Positions 17,203 through 26,677 of a stretch of 34,384 nucleotides of DNA are shown piece by piece. Source of the stretch: Microvirga sesbaniae (GTDB lineage: Bacteria > Pseudomonadota > Alphaproteobacteria > Rhizobiales > Beijerinckiaceae); assembly GCF_025460805.1 (NCBI RefSeq), contig NZ_JAMXFJ010000004.1:428238-462621 (forward strand), given 5' to 3'. Made by a program: the position numbers and the translations under genes. The notes under the pieces were generated by a model. That model made no database searches. It saw only the letters and a program-made list of their open reading frames with translations, and was not told the origin of the DNA. Position 1 is the first letter of the stretch, and each line of letters starts with the position of its first letter.

Positions 17203-18222
17203 CTACCGCCGCGCTGCCCGGGCGATGTCGAGCAGGGTCTTCGCCGCGATCGTATCGTCGAGATCGGCCAGGCGGCGGGTCTGAAGGAGGCTGGTCTGCA
17301 GGAGGGCGATCGCGCTCCGGAGATTGCCGCTGGTCCAGCGCTGCAGATGACGCTCCACGAGGGGTTTGCGCCGGAAATGCAGGCTGCGCAGGGTCTCCAT
17401 CACGGCCGGGATCGGCCGGCCTCCCTCTACGGAAAGGCGCGCGGTCAGCAGCATCAGGGCATGACGGAGTGCTGCGCCCAGCAGCACGGAGGCATTCACC
17501 CCCTCGGCGGCCAGGCGCCGCGAGCCCGTCTCGAGACCCGCGCCTTCACCCGCGAAGGCGGCGTCGATCACCGCGTCCATGGCGAGGCTGGACACGTCGC
17601 TCATGATCGCATCCACGTCGGCGAGCGTGATCTCGCTCTGACCATGGGCGTAGAGCATCAGCTTGGCGAGTTCGCCCCGGGTGGCGAGCCGGTCGCCGCC
17701 GAGGCTTGCGATCAGGGCCGTCCTGGCCTCCCGCTGAATCGAGAAGCCGTTCGCCTTCAAGGTCTCGTCGACCACGGTGCCGAGGTCGCGGCCTGTATCC
17801 GCATAACAGGGCAGCGCCAGCGCCTTCTGCGAACGCTCGCAGAGGGTCCGCAGGGGAGATGATTTCTGGAGGTCGCCGCCCTCGATGACGATCACCGTGT
17901 CCTGCAGCTCTCCCTTGAGGACCGTATCGACGGCCGGGGCGATATTGCGCGAGGTGGATTTCACCCAGATGGCGCGCTTGGACCCGAACAGCCCCATGGT
18001 GCCGGCCTCGTCCGCGAGACGGGCCGGGTCGGCCGCGATGTCGTCGCCGTCGATGCGAATGAGCTGGAACGGGTCGGAGGGATCCTCCACGGCACGCTCG
18101 GCCACCGAGCGGGCGCGCTCGTTGATCAGGCCCGTGTCGGGCCCATAGAACAGGAACACGCCGATACGGGGGTCGGGGCGCCGCAGCGCCCCATCCACGT
18201 CACCGGCTTTGACGGCGACCAT
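17203..18222 (-). CDS. holA: DNA polymerase III delta subunit
   Basis: HolA is the clamp-loader subunit that opens the beta clamp. The 339-residue protein opens with VFLFYGPDTGLINERA, the degenerate nucleotide-loop region of delta, followed by GSKRAIWVKS and the middle-domain pattern LTLADVDAIM-like EITLADVDAIMSDVSSLAMDAVID. The C-terminal collar domain is present to RRLADLDDTIAAKTLLDIA. Length matches the family. It starts five bases after the lptE stop in a leuS-lptE-holA run, the standard arrangement. Confidence 0.93.
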   Translation of the reverse strand: MVAVKAGDVDGALRRPDPRIGVFLFYGPDTGLINERARSVAERAVEDPSDPFQLIRIDGDDIAADPARLADEAGTMGLFGSKRAIWVKSTSRNIAPAVDTVLKGELQDTVIVIEGGDLQKSSPLRTLCERSQKALALPCYADTGRDLGTVVDETLKANGFSIQREARTALIASLGGDRLATRGELAKLMLYAHGQSEITLADVDAIMSDVSSLAMDAVIDAAFAGEGAGLETGSRRLAAEGVNASVLLGAALRHALMLLTARLSVEGGRPIPAVMETLRSLHFRRKPLVERHLQRWTSGNLRSAIALLQTSLLQTRRLADLDDTIAAKTLLDIARAARR

Positions 18223-18227
18223 CGGCG

Positions 18228-18764
18228 TCAGCTGGCCGTGGCGAGCGCCGCCGACAGCCGGGTTCTCACCTGCTGCGCCAGGTCCCTAGCGAGCCTGATC
18301 TCCGCATCCCGTCCCGCCCGGATGTTGGCGAAGCGCTGCGGGAAGCGGTCGAAGCTCGTCGTGGAGGTCGCCGTGCCCTGCGTGACCACGGTCTTTCCGT
18401 CGAGGCTCGTCAGGGTATAGGTCAGGGTGCCGCCCACGATGACCGAACTCGCCGTGCCGGTCTCGGTGTCGACCACCGGACTCGACCGGCTTTCCTGCAA
18501 CGCCAGCTTCAGGCTGTAGCGCTTGGGGGTGTCCGATCCCGAGCCGTTGAGCAGGTAGACCAGCTCGCTGCGCAGGTAATGTCCCGAATTCGCGAGCGCC
18601 GGCGGCCACTTCACCTCCGGCACGTCGATGGAGGCCAGCACCGTCTGGAGCGACTCGCCCGAGGCCGTCGGGCCGTAGAGCGGCCGGAAGCAGGCGGACA
18701 GGCCGAGAGATAGGCCTGCCACGAGAACGACGGGGGCGAGACCTTTCAGGTTAAACGACGACAT
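18228..18764 (-). CDS. lptE: LPS-assembly lipoprotein LptE
   Basis: LptE is the outer-membrane lipoprotein that plugs the LptD barrel and helps insert lipopolysaccharide. The 178-residue protein has a hydrophobic signal segment (about 8-21) with a lipobox LSAC, lipidation at Cys25, then FRPLYGPT, the typical alphaproteobacterial LptE start. No transmembrane helix follows, as expected for a lipoprotein. It overlaps the end of leuS by 14 bp and sits directly before holA, the classic leuS-lptE-holA order, which supports the call because LptE sequences are poorly conserved. Confidence 0.9.
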   Translation of the reverse strand: MSSFNLKGLAPVVLVAGLSLGLSACFRPLYGPTASGESLQTVLASIDVPEVKWPPALANSGHYLRSELVYLLNGSGSDTPKRYSLKLALQESRSSPVVDTETGTASSVIVGGTLTYTLTSLDGKTVVTQGTATSTTSFDRFPQRFANIRAGRDAEIRLARDLAQQVRTRLSAALATAS

Positions 18765-21369
18765 TCACGATCCTTTGGGGAACCACGATGAACTTGCGGG
18801 CGGGCTTCCCTTCCATAGCCTTTTGCACGCCATCGAGCGAGAGCACAGCCGCCTCGATGGTAGCCTGATCGGCATCGCGGGCAACCGTCACGTCGGCGCG
18901 TTTCTTGCCGTTGACCTGAACCGGCAAGGTGACCGTGTCCTCGACCAGCAGGGACCGGTCGACCGCCGGCCAGGCCGTGTCGGACACGAGGCCGGGCTGG
19001 CCCAAGGATTCCCAGCACTCCTCGGCCAGGTGCGGCATCATCGGGGCGAGCAGCTGCACGAAGATGCGCCCGGCCTCGGTGAAGGCCCGGCCCAGGCCGG
19101 GCTCGTCGCTGGTCTTGGCCCGGTTCGCCAAGTCCTGCAGGGCGTTGGCGAGCTCGTAGAGATGGGCCACGCAGCGGTTGAAGCGCAGGCGCTCCACGTC
19201 GTCCTCGACGGCCGCCAGCGCCTTGTGCGCCGCCTTGCGGACCGCCAGCGCGATCGGACCGTCGCCGGACGCGCCGTCGCTGCCGATGCGCTCGGCGATG
19301 TCGCCCACGAGGCGCCAGACGCGCTGCACGAACCGGCCGGCGCCCTGCACGCCCTCCTCGGTCCAGATCACGTCGCGCTCCGGCGGCGAGTCGGAGAGCA
19401 TGAACCACCGCGCCGTGTCGGCCCCATAAGACGCGATGATCTCGTCCGGATCGACCGTGTTCTTCTTGGACTTCGACATCTTCTCGATCGAGCCGATCTC
19501 GATCGGCGCGCCGGTCTCCACATGGAAGGCCTTTCGGGCGTTGCCCTGGACCTCGAAGCGCACGTCGGCGGGCAGCACCCAGCCGCCGCTCTGATCCTTG
19601 TAGGTCTCGTGCACCACCATGCCCTGGGTGAACAGGCCGGCGAAGGGCTCGTCGAGGCCCGCATGGCCGGTCTTCCTCATCGCCCGGGTGAAGAAGCGCG
19701 AATAGAGCAGGTGCAGGATCGCATGCTCGATGCCGCCGATATACTGGTCGACCGGAAGCCAGCGGTCCACGGTCGCCCGGTCCGTCGGCTTGTCGACGAG
19801 GGTCGGGTCGGTGAAGCGCGCGAAGTACCAGGACGAATCCACGAAGGTATCCATGGTGTCCGTCTCGCGCCGGGCCTTGCCGCCGCATTGCGGGCAATCC
19901 ACGTGCTTCCAGGTCGGATGGCGGTCGAGAGGGTTGCCCGGCACGTCGAAGGACACGTCCTCCGGCAGCACCACAGGCAGCTGGTCCTTCGGCACCGGCA
20001 CGACGCCGCAGGCCTCGCAATGGATGACCGGGATCGGGCAGCCCCAGTAGCGCTGGCGCGAGATGCCCCAGTCGCGCAGGCGGAAGTTCACCTTGCGCTC
20101 GGCCACCGCGTGATTGCCGCGGGTCTCGGCCTCCAGACGCCGGGCGACCTCCTCCTTCGCCTCCTCGATGGTCATGCCGTCGAGGAAGCGGGAATTGATC
20201 ATCCGGCCGTCGCCGTCATAGGCCACGTCGGTCACGACGAAGCTCGCCGGATCCACGTCGGGCGGGCAGACCACGGGAGTGTTGCCTAGGCCGTACTTGT
20301 TGACGAAGTCCAGGTCGCGCTGGTCGTGCGCCGGGCAGCCGAAGATGGCGCCGGTGCCGTATTCCATCAGGATGAAGTTCGCCACGTAGACCGGCAGGGT
20401 CCAGTTCGGGTCGAACGGATGCAGGGCACGGATCCCCGTGTCGAAGCCCAGTTTCTCCGCCTTGTCGATAGCCTCCTGGGCCGTGCCCATGCGCTTGGCC
20501 TCTTCGATGAAGGCGGCCAGTTCCGGGTTCTTCGCGGCCGCGGCCTTGGCCAGCGGATGATCGGGCGCGACGGCCATGAACTTGGCGCCGAACAGGGTGT
20601 CGGGCCGCGTCGTATAGATCTGCAGCTCGGTCTCGCCGTTCGGCACCGTCTCAGGAGCCAGGGCGAAGCGGACCAGCAGCCCTTCCGAGCGGCCGATCCA
20701 GTTGCGCTGCATCAGGCGCACCTTCTCGGGCCAGCGGTCCAGGGTGTCGAGGCGGTCGTCGAGATCCTGCGCGAAATCGGTGATCTTCAGGAACCACTGG
20801 GTCAGCTCGCGCTGCTCGACCAGGGCGCCGGAGCGCCAGCCGCGCCCGTCGATCACCTGTTCGTTGGCCAGAACCGTATGGTCGACCGGGTCCCAGTTCA
20901 CCTTGGCGGTCTTGCGGTCGACGAGGCCCGCCTCCAGGAAGTCCAGGAACATGCGCTGCTGGTGCTTGTAGTAGCTCGGATCGCAGGTCGCGATCTCGCG
21001 GCTCCAGTCGATGGCCAGGCCCATGCTCTGCAGCTGGGCGCGCATGGTGGCGATGTTGGCATAGGTCCATTCCTTCGGGTGGACCTTGTTCTGCATCGCG
21101 GCGTTCTCTGCCGGCATGCCGAAGGCGTCCCAGCCCATGGGATGGAGCACGTTGAAGCCGCGGGCGCGCTTGTAGCGCGCCACCACGTCGCCCATGGTGT
21201 AGTTGCGCACGTGGCCCATGTGGATGCGTCCCGACGGATAGGGGAACATCTCGAGCACGTAGTATTTCGGACGCGGGTCGTCGTTGTTCGTCCGGAACAG
21301 GTCGCGGTCGTTCCAGACCTTCCGCCATTTCTGCTCGGCTTCCTTGGCGTTGTAGCGCTCGGGCCTCAT
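18751..21369 (-). CDS. leuS: Leucyl-tRNA synthetase
   Basis: LeuRS charges tRNA-Leu with leucine using ATP. The 872-residue protein has the class I HIGH motif as HMGH (50-53), with [21 protein letters not shown] around it, the CP1 editing domain with [11 protein letters not shown], a zinc-like knuckle [18 protein letters not shown] and KMSKS at 630-634. The C-terminal domain ends in [11 protein letters not shown]. Length is normal. It is the first gene of leuS-lptE-holA. The 213-bp gap before the divergent YggS gene has no recognisable site. Confidence 0.97.
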   Translation of the reverse strand: MRPERYNAKEAEQKWRKVWNDRDLFRTNNDDPRPKYYVLEMFPYPSGRIHMGHVRNYTMGDVVARYKRARGFNVLHPMGWDAFGMPAENAAMQNKVHPKEWTYANIATMRAQLQSMGLAIDWSREIATCDPSYYKHQQRMFLDFLEAGLVDRKTAKVNWDPVDHTVLANEQVIDGRGWRSGALVEQRELTQWFLKITDFAQDLDDRLDTLDRWPEKVRLMQRNWIGRSEGLLVRFALAPETVPNGETELQIYTTRPDTLFGAKFMAVAPDHPLAKAAAAKNPELAAFIEEAKRMGTAQEAIDKAEKLGFDTGIRALHPFDPNWTLPVYVANFILMEYGTGAIFGCPAHDQRDLDFVNKYGLGNTPVVCPPDVDPASFVVTDVAYDGDGRMINSRFLDGMTIEEAKEEVARRLEAETRGNHAVAERKVNFRLRDWGISRQRYWGCPIPVIHCEACGVVPVPKDQLPVVLPEDVSFDVPGNPLDRHPTWKHVDCPQCGGKARRETDTMDTFVDSSWYFARFTDPTLVDKPTDRATVDRWLPVDQYIGGIEHAILHLLYSRFFTRAMRKTGHAGLDEPFAGLFTQGMVVHETYKDQSGGWVLPADVRFEVQGNARKAFHVETGAPIEIGSIEKMSKSKKNTVDPDEIIASYGADTARWFMLSDSPPERDVIWTEEGVQGAGRFVQRVWRLVGDIAERIGSDGASGDGPIALAVRKAAHKALAAVEDDVERLRFNRCVAHLYELANALQDLANRAKTSDEPGLGRAFTEAGRIFVQLLAPMMPHLAEECWESLGQPGLVSDTAWPAVDRSLLVEDTVTLPVQVNGKKRADVTVARDADQATIEAAVLSLDGVQKAMEGKPARKFIVVPQRIVNVVV

Positions 21370-21582
21370 GTCTCGTCAATCATCCGTCATTTCGAGCAGG
21401 AAGGGCTTCCTGCTCTCTTGTTCCCATCATCGCATGATCGTATCGGTGGGCCGGCATCCCCGTCACCGGATCATGCTTCAACGATTCAAGCGGCTTGCGC
21501 CGCCACGTTGCGGCGGACTAGGACACAGCTCTCCCGCGCGGTCAACGGTTTCGCGCGCGCGAGGCGGCTTTAAGAGGATCCC

Positions 21583-22263
21583 ATGAGCGACAACCACGCG
21601 GTCGACGGCCTGAGGCAGGTGCAGGAGAGTATCCGGCGCGCGGCGTCCGATTACGGGCGCGACCCGTCGGGCATCACCCTCGTGGCGGTCTCGAAGACCT
21701 TTCCGGCCGAGGCCATCGAGCCGGTGCTCGCCGCGGGCCAGCGCGTCTTCGGCGAGAATTACGTGCAGGAAGCCAAAGCCAAGTGGCCGGCCCTGCGGGA
21801 GCGCTTTTCCGACGTGGAGCTCCACATGATCGGTCCGCTCCAGTCCAACAAGGCCCGCGAGGCCGTGGAACTCTTCGACGTGATCCACACGCTCGACCGC
21901 CCGTCGCTCGCCGAGGCGCTCGCCCGGGAGATCGCCCGGCAGGGCCGGACGCCCCGCCTGCTGGTTCAGGTGAACACCGGCGAGGAGCCGCAGAAGGGCG
22001 GCGTGATCCCGACTGAGATCGACGCCTTCCTCGAGGCCTGCCGCAACACGTATGGATTGCAGGTGGATGGCCTCATGTGCATCCCGCCGGCCGAGGACCC
22101 GCCGTCGCCCCATTTCGCCCTGCTCAACACCATCGCGAGGCGCCACGGGCTGGGGATGCTGTCCATGGGCATGAGTGCCGATTTCGATGCGGCGATCCAG
22201 CTCGGCGCCACCCATGTGCGGGTGGGCAGCGCGATCTTCGGGGCAAGGCCGTCGAAGGCCTGA
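21583..22263 (+). CDS. Pyridoxal-phosphate homeostasis protein (YggS/PLPBP family)
   Basis: This family binds PLP without known catalysis and keeps vitamin B6 and amino acid pools balanced. The 226-residue protein has ITLVAVSKTF with the PLP-lysine Lys38, GENYVQEAKAKW, HMIGPLQSNKAREAV and the C-terminal LSMGMSADFDAAIQLGATHVRVGSAIFG, all diagnostic of the alanine-racemase-like barrel. Length is normal. It is divergent from leuS and convergent with a LysR gene, 24 bp apart, with no visible terminator in between. Confidence 0.94.
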   Translation: MSDNHAVDGLRQVQESIRRAASDYGRDPSGITLVAVSKTFPAEAIEPVLAAGQRVFGENYVQEAKAKWPALRERFSDVELHMIGPLQSNKAREAVELFDVIHTLDRPSLAEALAREIARQGRTPRLLVQVNTGEEPQKGGVIPTEIDAFLEACRNTYGLQVDGLMCIPPAEDPPSPHFALLNTIARRHGLGMLSMGMSADFDAAIQLGATHVRVGSAIFGARPSKA

Positions 22264-22287
22264 GACTGCATCGGGGCGAAGGATCCG

Positions 22288-23181
22288 TCAGCGCCTGCGT
22301 GCGGCCTGGAAATGGTCGATGAAGGCCCTGAGGCCCGCCGAGGGCAGGCGCTGGCGCGGATAATAGAGGCAGATGCCCGCAAAAGGCGGCGTCCACTCGG
22401 CCAGGACGCGCACCAGACGCCCGGTCGCGAGGTCCTGTTCCGCCGAGCGCCGATTGACATAAGCGAGGCCGGCGCCGGCCCGGGCCGCCTGCAGGCCGAG
22501 GTCGTGGGTTCCCAAGGTCAGGCGGCCCGGGACGTCGAGGCGGATCTCCTCGCCCGAGCGCTCGAACTCCCACCGATAGATCGTCCCGCTCGGCAGGCGG
22601 GTGCGGATGCATTCGTGCTCGAACAGGTCGGCCGGATTCTGGGGCATGCCGTGGGACGACAGATAATCGGGCGCTCCCACCACGGCGAATTCCTCGTCGA
22701 GCCCCAGCGGCACGGAGACCATCTCCTGCGGCACGGCCTCCGCGATGCGCAGGCCCGCGTCGAAACCGCCGGCCACGATGTCCACCATCCGCCCCTCGCA
22801 AACCACGTCGACCCGCATGTCGGGATAGGACTGCATGAAATCGAGGAGGACCGGCAGGACCCGCATGGCCGCGCCCTCGGAGGTGTTCAGGCGCAGGAGG
22901 CCCGCCGGGGTCTGCCGGTAGCGGTTGACCGTTTCGACCGCATCCTCGAGCTCCCGCAGGGCCGGCTGGACCCGGGTCAGGAAAGCCTCGCCGGCCTCGG
23001 TCACCGAGACGCTGCGGGTCGTGCGGTTGAAGAGCCGCACTCCAAGGCGCTTTTCGAGGTTCGCCACAATATGGCTGAGGGAAGAGGGCGACAGGCCGAG
23101 ATCGAGCGCCGCGGCCCGGAAGCTGCGATGAGCCGCCACGGCTGCCAGAGCCTTGAGGTCGCCGAGGCCAAGATCGGCCAT
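22288..23181 (-). CDS. LysR-family transcriptional regulator
   Basis: The 297-residue protein has the LysR N-terminal winged helix (SFRAAALDLGLSPSSLSHIV, then LEKRLGVRLFNRTTRSVSV, about 18-60) and the C-terminal co-inducer-binding domain. The start at 23181 gives the standard N-terminus MADLGLGDLKALAAV. It is divergent from a short-chain dehydrogenase, separated by 96 bp that should contain the shared operator. LysR proteins usually control such a divergent partner; the effector cannot be told from sequence. It is related to the second LysR in the window (25470) in DNA-binding and C-terminal patterns. Confidence 0.93.
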   Translation of the reverse strand: MADLGLGDLKALAAVAAHRSFRAAALDLGLSPSSLSHIVANLEKRLGVRLFNRTTRSVSVTEAGEAFLTRVQPALRELEDAVETVNRYRQTPAGLLRLNTSEGAAMRVLPVLLDFMQSYPDMRVDVVCEGRMVDIVAGGFDAGLRIAEAVPQEMVSVPLGLDEEFAVVGAPDYLSSHGMPQNPADLFEHECIRTRLPSGTIYRWEFERSGEEIRLDVPGRLTLGTHDLGLQAARAGAGLAYVNRRSAEQDLATGRLVRVLAEWTPPFAGICLYYPRQRLPSAGLRAFIDHFQAARRR

Positions 23182-23277
23182 TGTGTAAAATCCTTCATCA
23201 TCTCGTGCAGAATTGAACGGATTATCACAACAATGGCGCGGATCCATAAGGGGGGCTTCAACACAGGAGCTTTTCCC

Positions 23278-24144
23278 ATGACCCGTACCGTTCTGATGAC
23301 CGGCGCTTCGACCGGATTCGGCGAGGCGACCGCCCGGCTCTTCGCCTCCCGCGGGTGGAACGTCATCGCCACCATGCGCCGTCCCGAGGCGGGAGCGGCC
23401 CTGGCCGCCCTCGACAATGTGCTCGTCACCCGGCTCGACGTTCAGGACCAAGCGAGCATCGACGCGGCGGTGGCGGCCGGGATCGCCCGCTTCGGCCGCC
23501 TGGACGTGCTCGTGAACAATGCGGGCTTCGGCTTGTTCGGGGTGTTCGAGGGAACGTCGCGCGACAAGATCCGGGAGCAGTTCGATGTCAACCTGTTCGG
23601 CCTCATGGACGTGACCCGGGCCGTCCTGCCGCATTTGCGCGCGAACCGCGCGGGCGTGATCGTCAACGTCAGCTCGGGCGCGGGCGTCTTCGCCCTGCCG
23701 ATGATCTCGCTCTACTGCGCGTCGAAATTCGCCCTGGAGGGCTTTTCGGAATCCCTGTCCTATGAGCTCGCGAGCCTCGGCATCGCCGTGAAGATCGTCG
23801 AGCCCGGCGGTGTCACCAGCACCCGGTTCGGCAGGCGCAGCGGCGAAGAGGCTGCCAGATCCATGGTCCCGTCCGATTACGAGCCGTTCGTGAGGGGCGC
23901 TCAGGCGGTCTTCGCCGGGCTGCGCGCCGCCCGAGCCGATGCGACGAGCGAGGAGGTGGCCGAGGTGATCTGGACGGCGGCCACCGACGGCACCGACCGG
24001 CTGCGTTATGTCGCGACCGACGACATCAAGCCCCTGGTCGCCGCCCGCCGCGAGACGTCGGAGGACGCGTATCTCGCCTTCATGCGCGCTCAGGTCGGGC
24101 CGAGGATCGGGGAGGGGACATCCTCCGTCCCGGCAAGGGGCTGA
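23278..24144 (+). CDS. Short-chain dehydrogenase/reductase
   Basis: This 288-residue oxidoreductase has the SDR cofactor loop TGASTGFG (8-15), NNAG at 80-83, a catalytic-serine segment NVSSGAGVF near 130-138 and YCASK with Tyr146 and Lys150. The start at 23278 follows an AGGAGC ribosome-binding sequence; longer in-frame starts upstream run through the LysR promoter region. Arg34-Arg35 in TMRRPE suggest a preference for NADP(H). It is divergent from the LysR gene and probably under its control. The substrate is unknown. Confidence 0.92.
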   Translation: MTRTVLMTGASTGFGEATARLFASRGWNVIATMRRPEAGAALAALDNVLVTRLDVQDQASIDAAVAAGIARFGRLDVLVNNAGFGLFGVFEGTSRDKIREQFDVNLFGLMDVTRAVLPHLRANRAGVIVNVSSGAGVFALPMISLYCASKFALEGFSESLSYELASLGIAVKIVEPGGVTSTRFGRRSGEEAARSMVPSDYEPFVRGAQAVFAGLRAARADATSEEVAEVIWTAATDGTDRLRYVATDDIKPLVAARRETSEDAYLAFMRAQVGPRIGEGTSSVPARG

Positions 24145-24192
24145 TTCACGGAGCCCTGCGGTCCAACTTCTCCCGACCGTGCCATTCGTCAC

Positions 24193-24295
24193 CTCATGGC
24201 CGGCCGGTCATCACCCACGTCTCGCCGGCCATCCCGATCGGAAGAGCACAGCGGGTCTCTGGATCGGGATCACGGGGACAAGCCCGGTGATGACG
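24193..24295 (-). repeat. Composite palindromic repeat, copy 3 (diverged)
   Basis: Reverse orientation: a CATGGCCGG to CCGGCCATCCCGATCGG arm near 24194-24241 and a second arm with GGATCGGGATCAC, then ACAAGCCCGGTGATGACG, ending at 24295. Sequence drift is larger than in the other copies. It lies between the convergent SDR and aldo/keto reductase genes. Confidence 0.75.
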
Positions 24296-24355
24296 GGGGA
24301 AAGGGCCTCAGCGGCGATGCCAGCCGGCCACACCGACCGGCGACGAGAACACCGC

Positions 24356-25351
24356 TTACCCCCGCTCGCTGTCCAGCATGGCCATCTGGGGCGCGGCGTA
24401 GCGGTCGCCCGCGGCGGCGCCCTTCGGCACGGCCTGCTCGATGGCCGCGAGATCCTCGCGCGTCAGCCGCACGTCGAGGGCTCCGAGCGCTTCCTGCAAC
24501 CGATCCCGGCGTCGGGCGCCGACGAGCGGCACGATGTCATCGCCCTGGGCGGCCACCCAGGCGATGGCGATCTGCGCCACGCTGACGCCCTTGGCCTCCG
24601 CCACGCCCTTGAGCGCCTCCACCAGCGCCAGGTTCCGCTCCACGTTGCCGTCCTGGAAGCGCGGGCTATGGGCGCGGAAATCGCCGGCGCCCGCCTGACC
24701 CTTGCTCCAATGGCCGCTGATCAGCCCGCGGGAGAGCACCCCATAGGCCGTGAGGCCGATGCCGAGTGCGCGGCAGGCGGGCAGGATCGCGTCCTCGATG
24801 CCCCGGGAGATGAGGGAATACTCGATCTGCAGGTCGCAGATCGGATGCACGGCCGCCGCCCGGCGGATCGTGTCGGCGCCGACCTCGGACAGGCCGATAT
24901 GGCGCACATAGCCGGCCTTCACCATGTCGGCGATGGCCCCGATGGTCTCCTCGATCGGCACGTTCGGATCGAGCCGTGCGGGGCGGTAGATGTCGATATG
25001 ATCGACCCTCAGGCGCTGCAGCGTATAGGCGAGGAAGCTTTTGACCGCCTGCGGCCGGGCATCGTAGCCGAGCCAGGCGCCGGACGGCTCGCGCATGGCG
25101 CCGAACTTGACGCTGATCAGGGCCCGGTCCCGGTTGCGGCCCTGGAGGGCCTCGCCGATCAGCATCTCGTTGTGGCCCATGCCGTAGAAGTCGCCCGTGT
25201 CGAGCAGGGTGATGCCGGCGTCGAGCGCCGCATGGATCGTGGCGATGCTCTCGGCCCGATCCGCCGGTCCGTACATGCCGGACATCCCCATGCAGCCGAG
25301 GCCGAGGGCCGATACGGAGGGACCGGTTTTTCCTAGATGGCGCTGTTGCAT
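24356..25351 (-). CDS. Aldo/keto reductase lacking the usual catalytic histidine
   Basis: This 331-residue protein is a TIM-barrel NADPH-dependent oxidoreductase. LGKTGPSVSALGLGCMGMS is the family N-terminus, LLDTGDFYG holds Asp51 and Tyr56, and ISVKFG holds Lys82. The usual catalytic His, in QHRVDP-type strands, aligns with Ala125 in IDIYRPARLDPN. That RPARLDP variant also occurs, from memory, in other alphaproteobacterial members, so it is probably a subgroup feature. AGGAGA lies 8 bases before the ATG at 25351. It is divergent from a LysR regulator. The substrate is unknown. Confidence 0.9.
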   Translation of the reverse strand: MQQRHLGKTGPSVSALGLGCMGMSGMYGPADRAESIATIHAALDAGITLLDTGDFYGMGHNEMLIGEALQGRNRDRALISVKFGAMREPSGAWLGYDARPQAVKSFLAYTLQRLRVDHIDIYRPARLDPNVPIEETIGAIADMVKAGYVRHIGLSEVGADTIRRAAAVHPICDLQIEYSLISRGIEDAILPACRALGIGLTAYGVLSRGLISGHWSKGQAGAGDFRAHSPRFQDGNVERNLALVEALKGVAEAKGVSVAQIAIAWVAAQGDDIVPLVGARRRDRLQEALGALDVRLTREDLAAIEQAVPKGAAAGDRYAAPQMAMLDSERG

Positions 25352-25469
25352 TGTCTGATCTCCTGAAAATGGCGGCCGGCGGGTCTTGCCGGCATGAACG
25401 GATCATGCCTGCTTCCAGTTCGTGCTATAATCCGGCATAACCGGAACAGGCTGTTTGGATTTTCGAACA
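25352..25469. promoter_or_regulatory. Divergent promoter region between aldo/keto reductase and LysR
   Basis: This 118-bp gap contains a TATAAT hexamer at 25426-25431, about 39 bp before the LysR start on the + strand, without a convincing -35. The surrounding CCGGCATAACCGG is partly symmetric and may be an operator. LysR proteins typically bind such shared gaps; no T-N11-A box was firmly assigned. Confidence 0.35.
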
Positions 25470-26396
25470 ATGAGCGACGTGGATCTGGCGGATCTCGAAG
25501 CCTTCGCGGCGGTCGCGCGGGCGCGCAGCTTCCGCAGCGTGGCGCGGCTGCGCGGCGTCTCGGCCTCGTCCCTGAGCGAAGCCCTGCGCCGGCTGGAGGC
25601 GCGGCTCGGCGTGCGCCTGCTCAACCGGACCACCCGCAGCGTCACGCCGACCGAGGCCGGCCAGCGCCTCCTGGAACGCCTGGGACCCGCCTTGAGCGAG
25701 GTCGCGGCCGCCCTGGATGCAGTGAACGGCTTTCGCGATTCGCCCACCGGCACCTTGCGGCTCAACGTCCCCACGGCCGTGGCCCGTCTCGTGCTGCCGC
25801 GACTCATCGGGCCGTTTCTCGCCACCCATTCCGGCATTACCCTGGAGGTCGCCACCGACGACAGCTTCGTCGACGTGCTGGCGGCGGGATTCGACGCCGG
25901 GATCCGCTATGACGAGCGGCTGGAGAAGGACATGATCGCCGTGCCGATCGGTCCGCGCAGCCAGCGCTTCGCGGTGGCGGGGGCGCCGGCCTATTTCGCC
26001 GCCCACGGACGGCCCTCGCACCCGAGGGACATCCTGAACCACGCCTGCATCCGGCACCGCTTCGCCAGCGGCATCATGCATCCCTGGGAGTTCGAGCGCG
26101 ACGGCGAGGTCGTGAAGATCACGCCCACCGCCCGGGTCATTGCCAACAGCATCGACCTGGAGATCGCCGCCGCCCTACAGGGCCTCGGGCTGATCGCCAC
26201 CTTCGCGGGGTTTCTGGAGAACGAGTTCGCGAGCGGCGCCCTCGAGCCGGTGCTGGAGGATTGGCAGCAGCCCTTTTCCGGACCCTTCCTCTATTACCCG
26301 AGCCGCCGCCACATGCCCGCGCCCCTGCGCGCCTTCGTGGACTTCGTCAAGCGCCGGCCGGCATCCGAGATTGCAGCCGCGGCCATTTCCGGTTAA
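25470..26396 (+). CDS. LysR-family transcriptional regulator
   Basis: The 308-residue protein has the LysR helix-turn-helix SFRSVARLRGVSASSLSEAL and RLGVRLLNRTTRSV (about 20-60), then a co-inducer domain with DAGIRYDERLEKDMIAVPIG. The ATG at 25470 is preferred; a TTG at 25455 would extend it by five residues. It is divergent from the aldo/keto reductase and probably regulates it. The DNA-binding helix and the C-terminal LRAF(V/I)D pattern resemble the LysR at 22288, so the two may share an ancestor. The following gap, 26397-26677, has no recognisable feature. Confidence 0.93.
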   Translation: MSDVDLADLEAFAAVARARSFRSVARLRGVSASSLSEALRRLEARLGVRLLNRTTRSVTPTEAGQRLLERLGPALSEVAAALDAVNGFRDSPTGTLRLNVPTAVARLVLPRLIGPFLATHSGITLEVATDDSFVDVLAAGFDAGIRYDERLEKDMIAVPIGPRSQRFAVAGAPAYFAAHGRPSHPRDILNHACIRHRFASGIMHPWEFERDGEVVKITPTARVIANSIDLEIAAALQGLGLIATFAGFLENEFASGALEPVLEDWQQPFSGPFLYYPSRRHMPAPLRAFVDFVKRRPASEIAAAAISG

Positions 26397-26677
26397 GCTT
26401 CTTGTCTCGATCCACCATGTCGAACCGGGGAGGGCTGCATGATTGAAGCGATGCATCAACGCACGTTCGGCCCCGGGCACGCCCTGCAGCAGCTTGTTGC
26501 AGGGCCGGCCATCGAGCGGATCTGACGGCTTTTCTCCGTCCTCATCTCACTCCGGTCAGCTCTGAACGGCTCACCCGCGTCCGTGGCTCTGCAAGGATCC
26601 GGCGCGTCTGACACGTTCCAGATTGTTCGCGTTTCGAGGGCCTTCGCCCCGGCGCGTCGCACCCGTGAGATCCTCCC

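Noticed and set aside
18775..20289. 504-codon frame antisense to leuS
   Set aside because: Composition is His/Arg/Gly-rich with no motif; leuS is unmistakable on the other strand.
23182..23277. Specific promoter for the SDR gene
   Set aside because: Several weak -35/-10-like words but no clear pair at good spacing.
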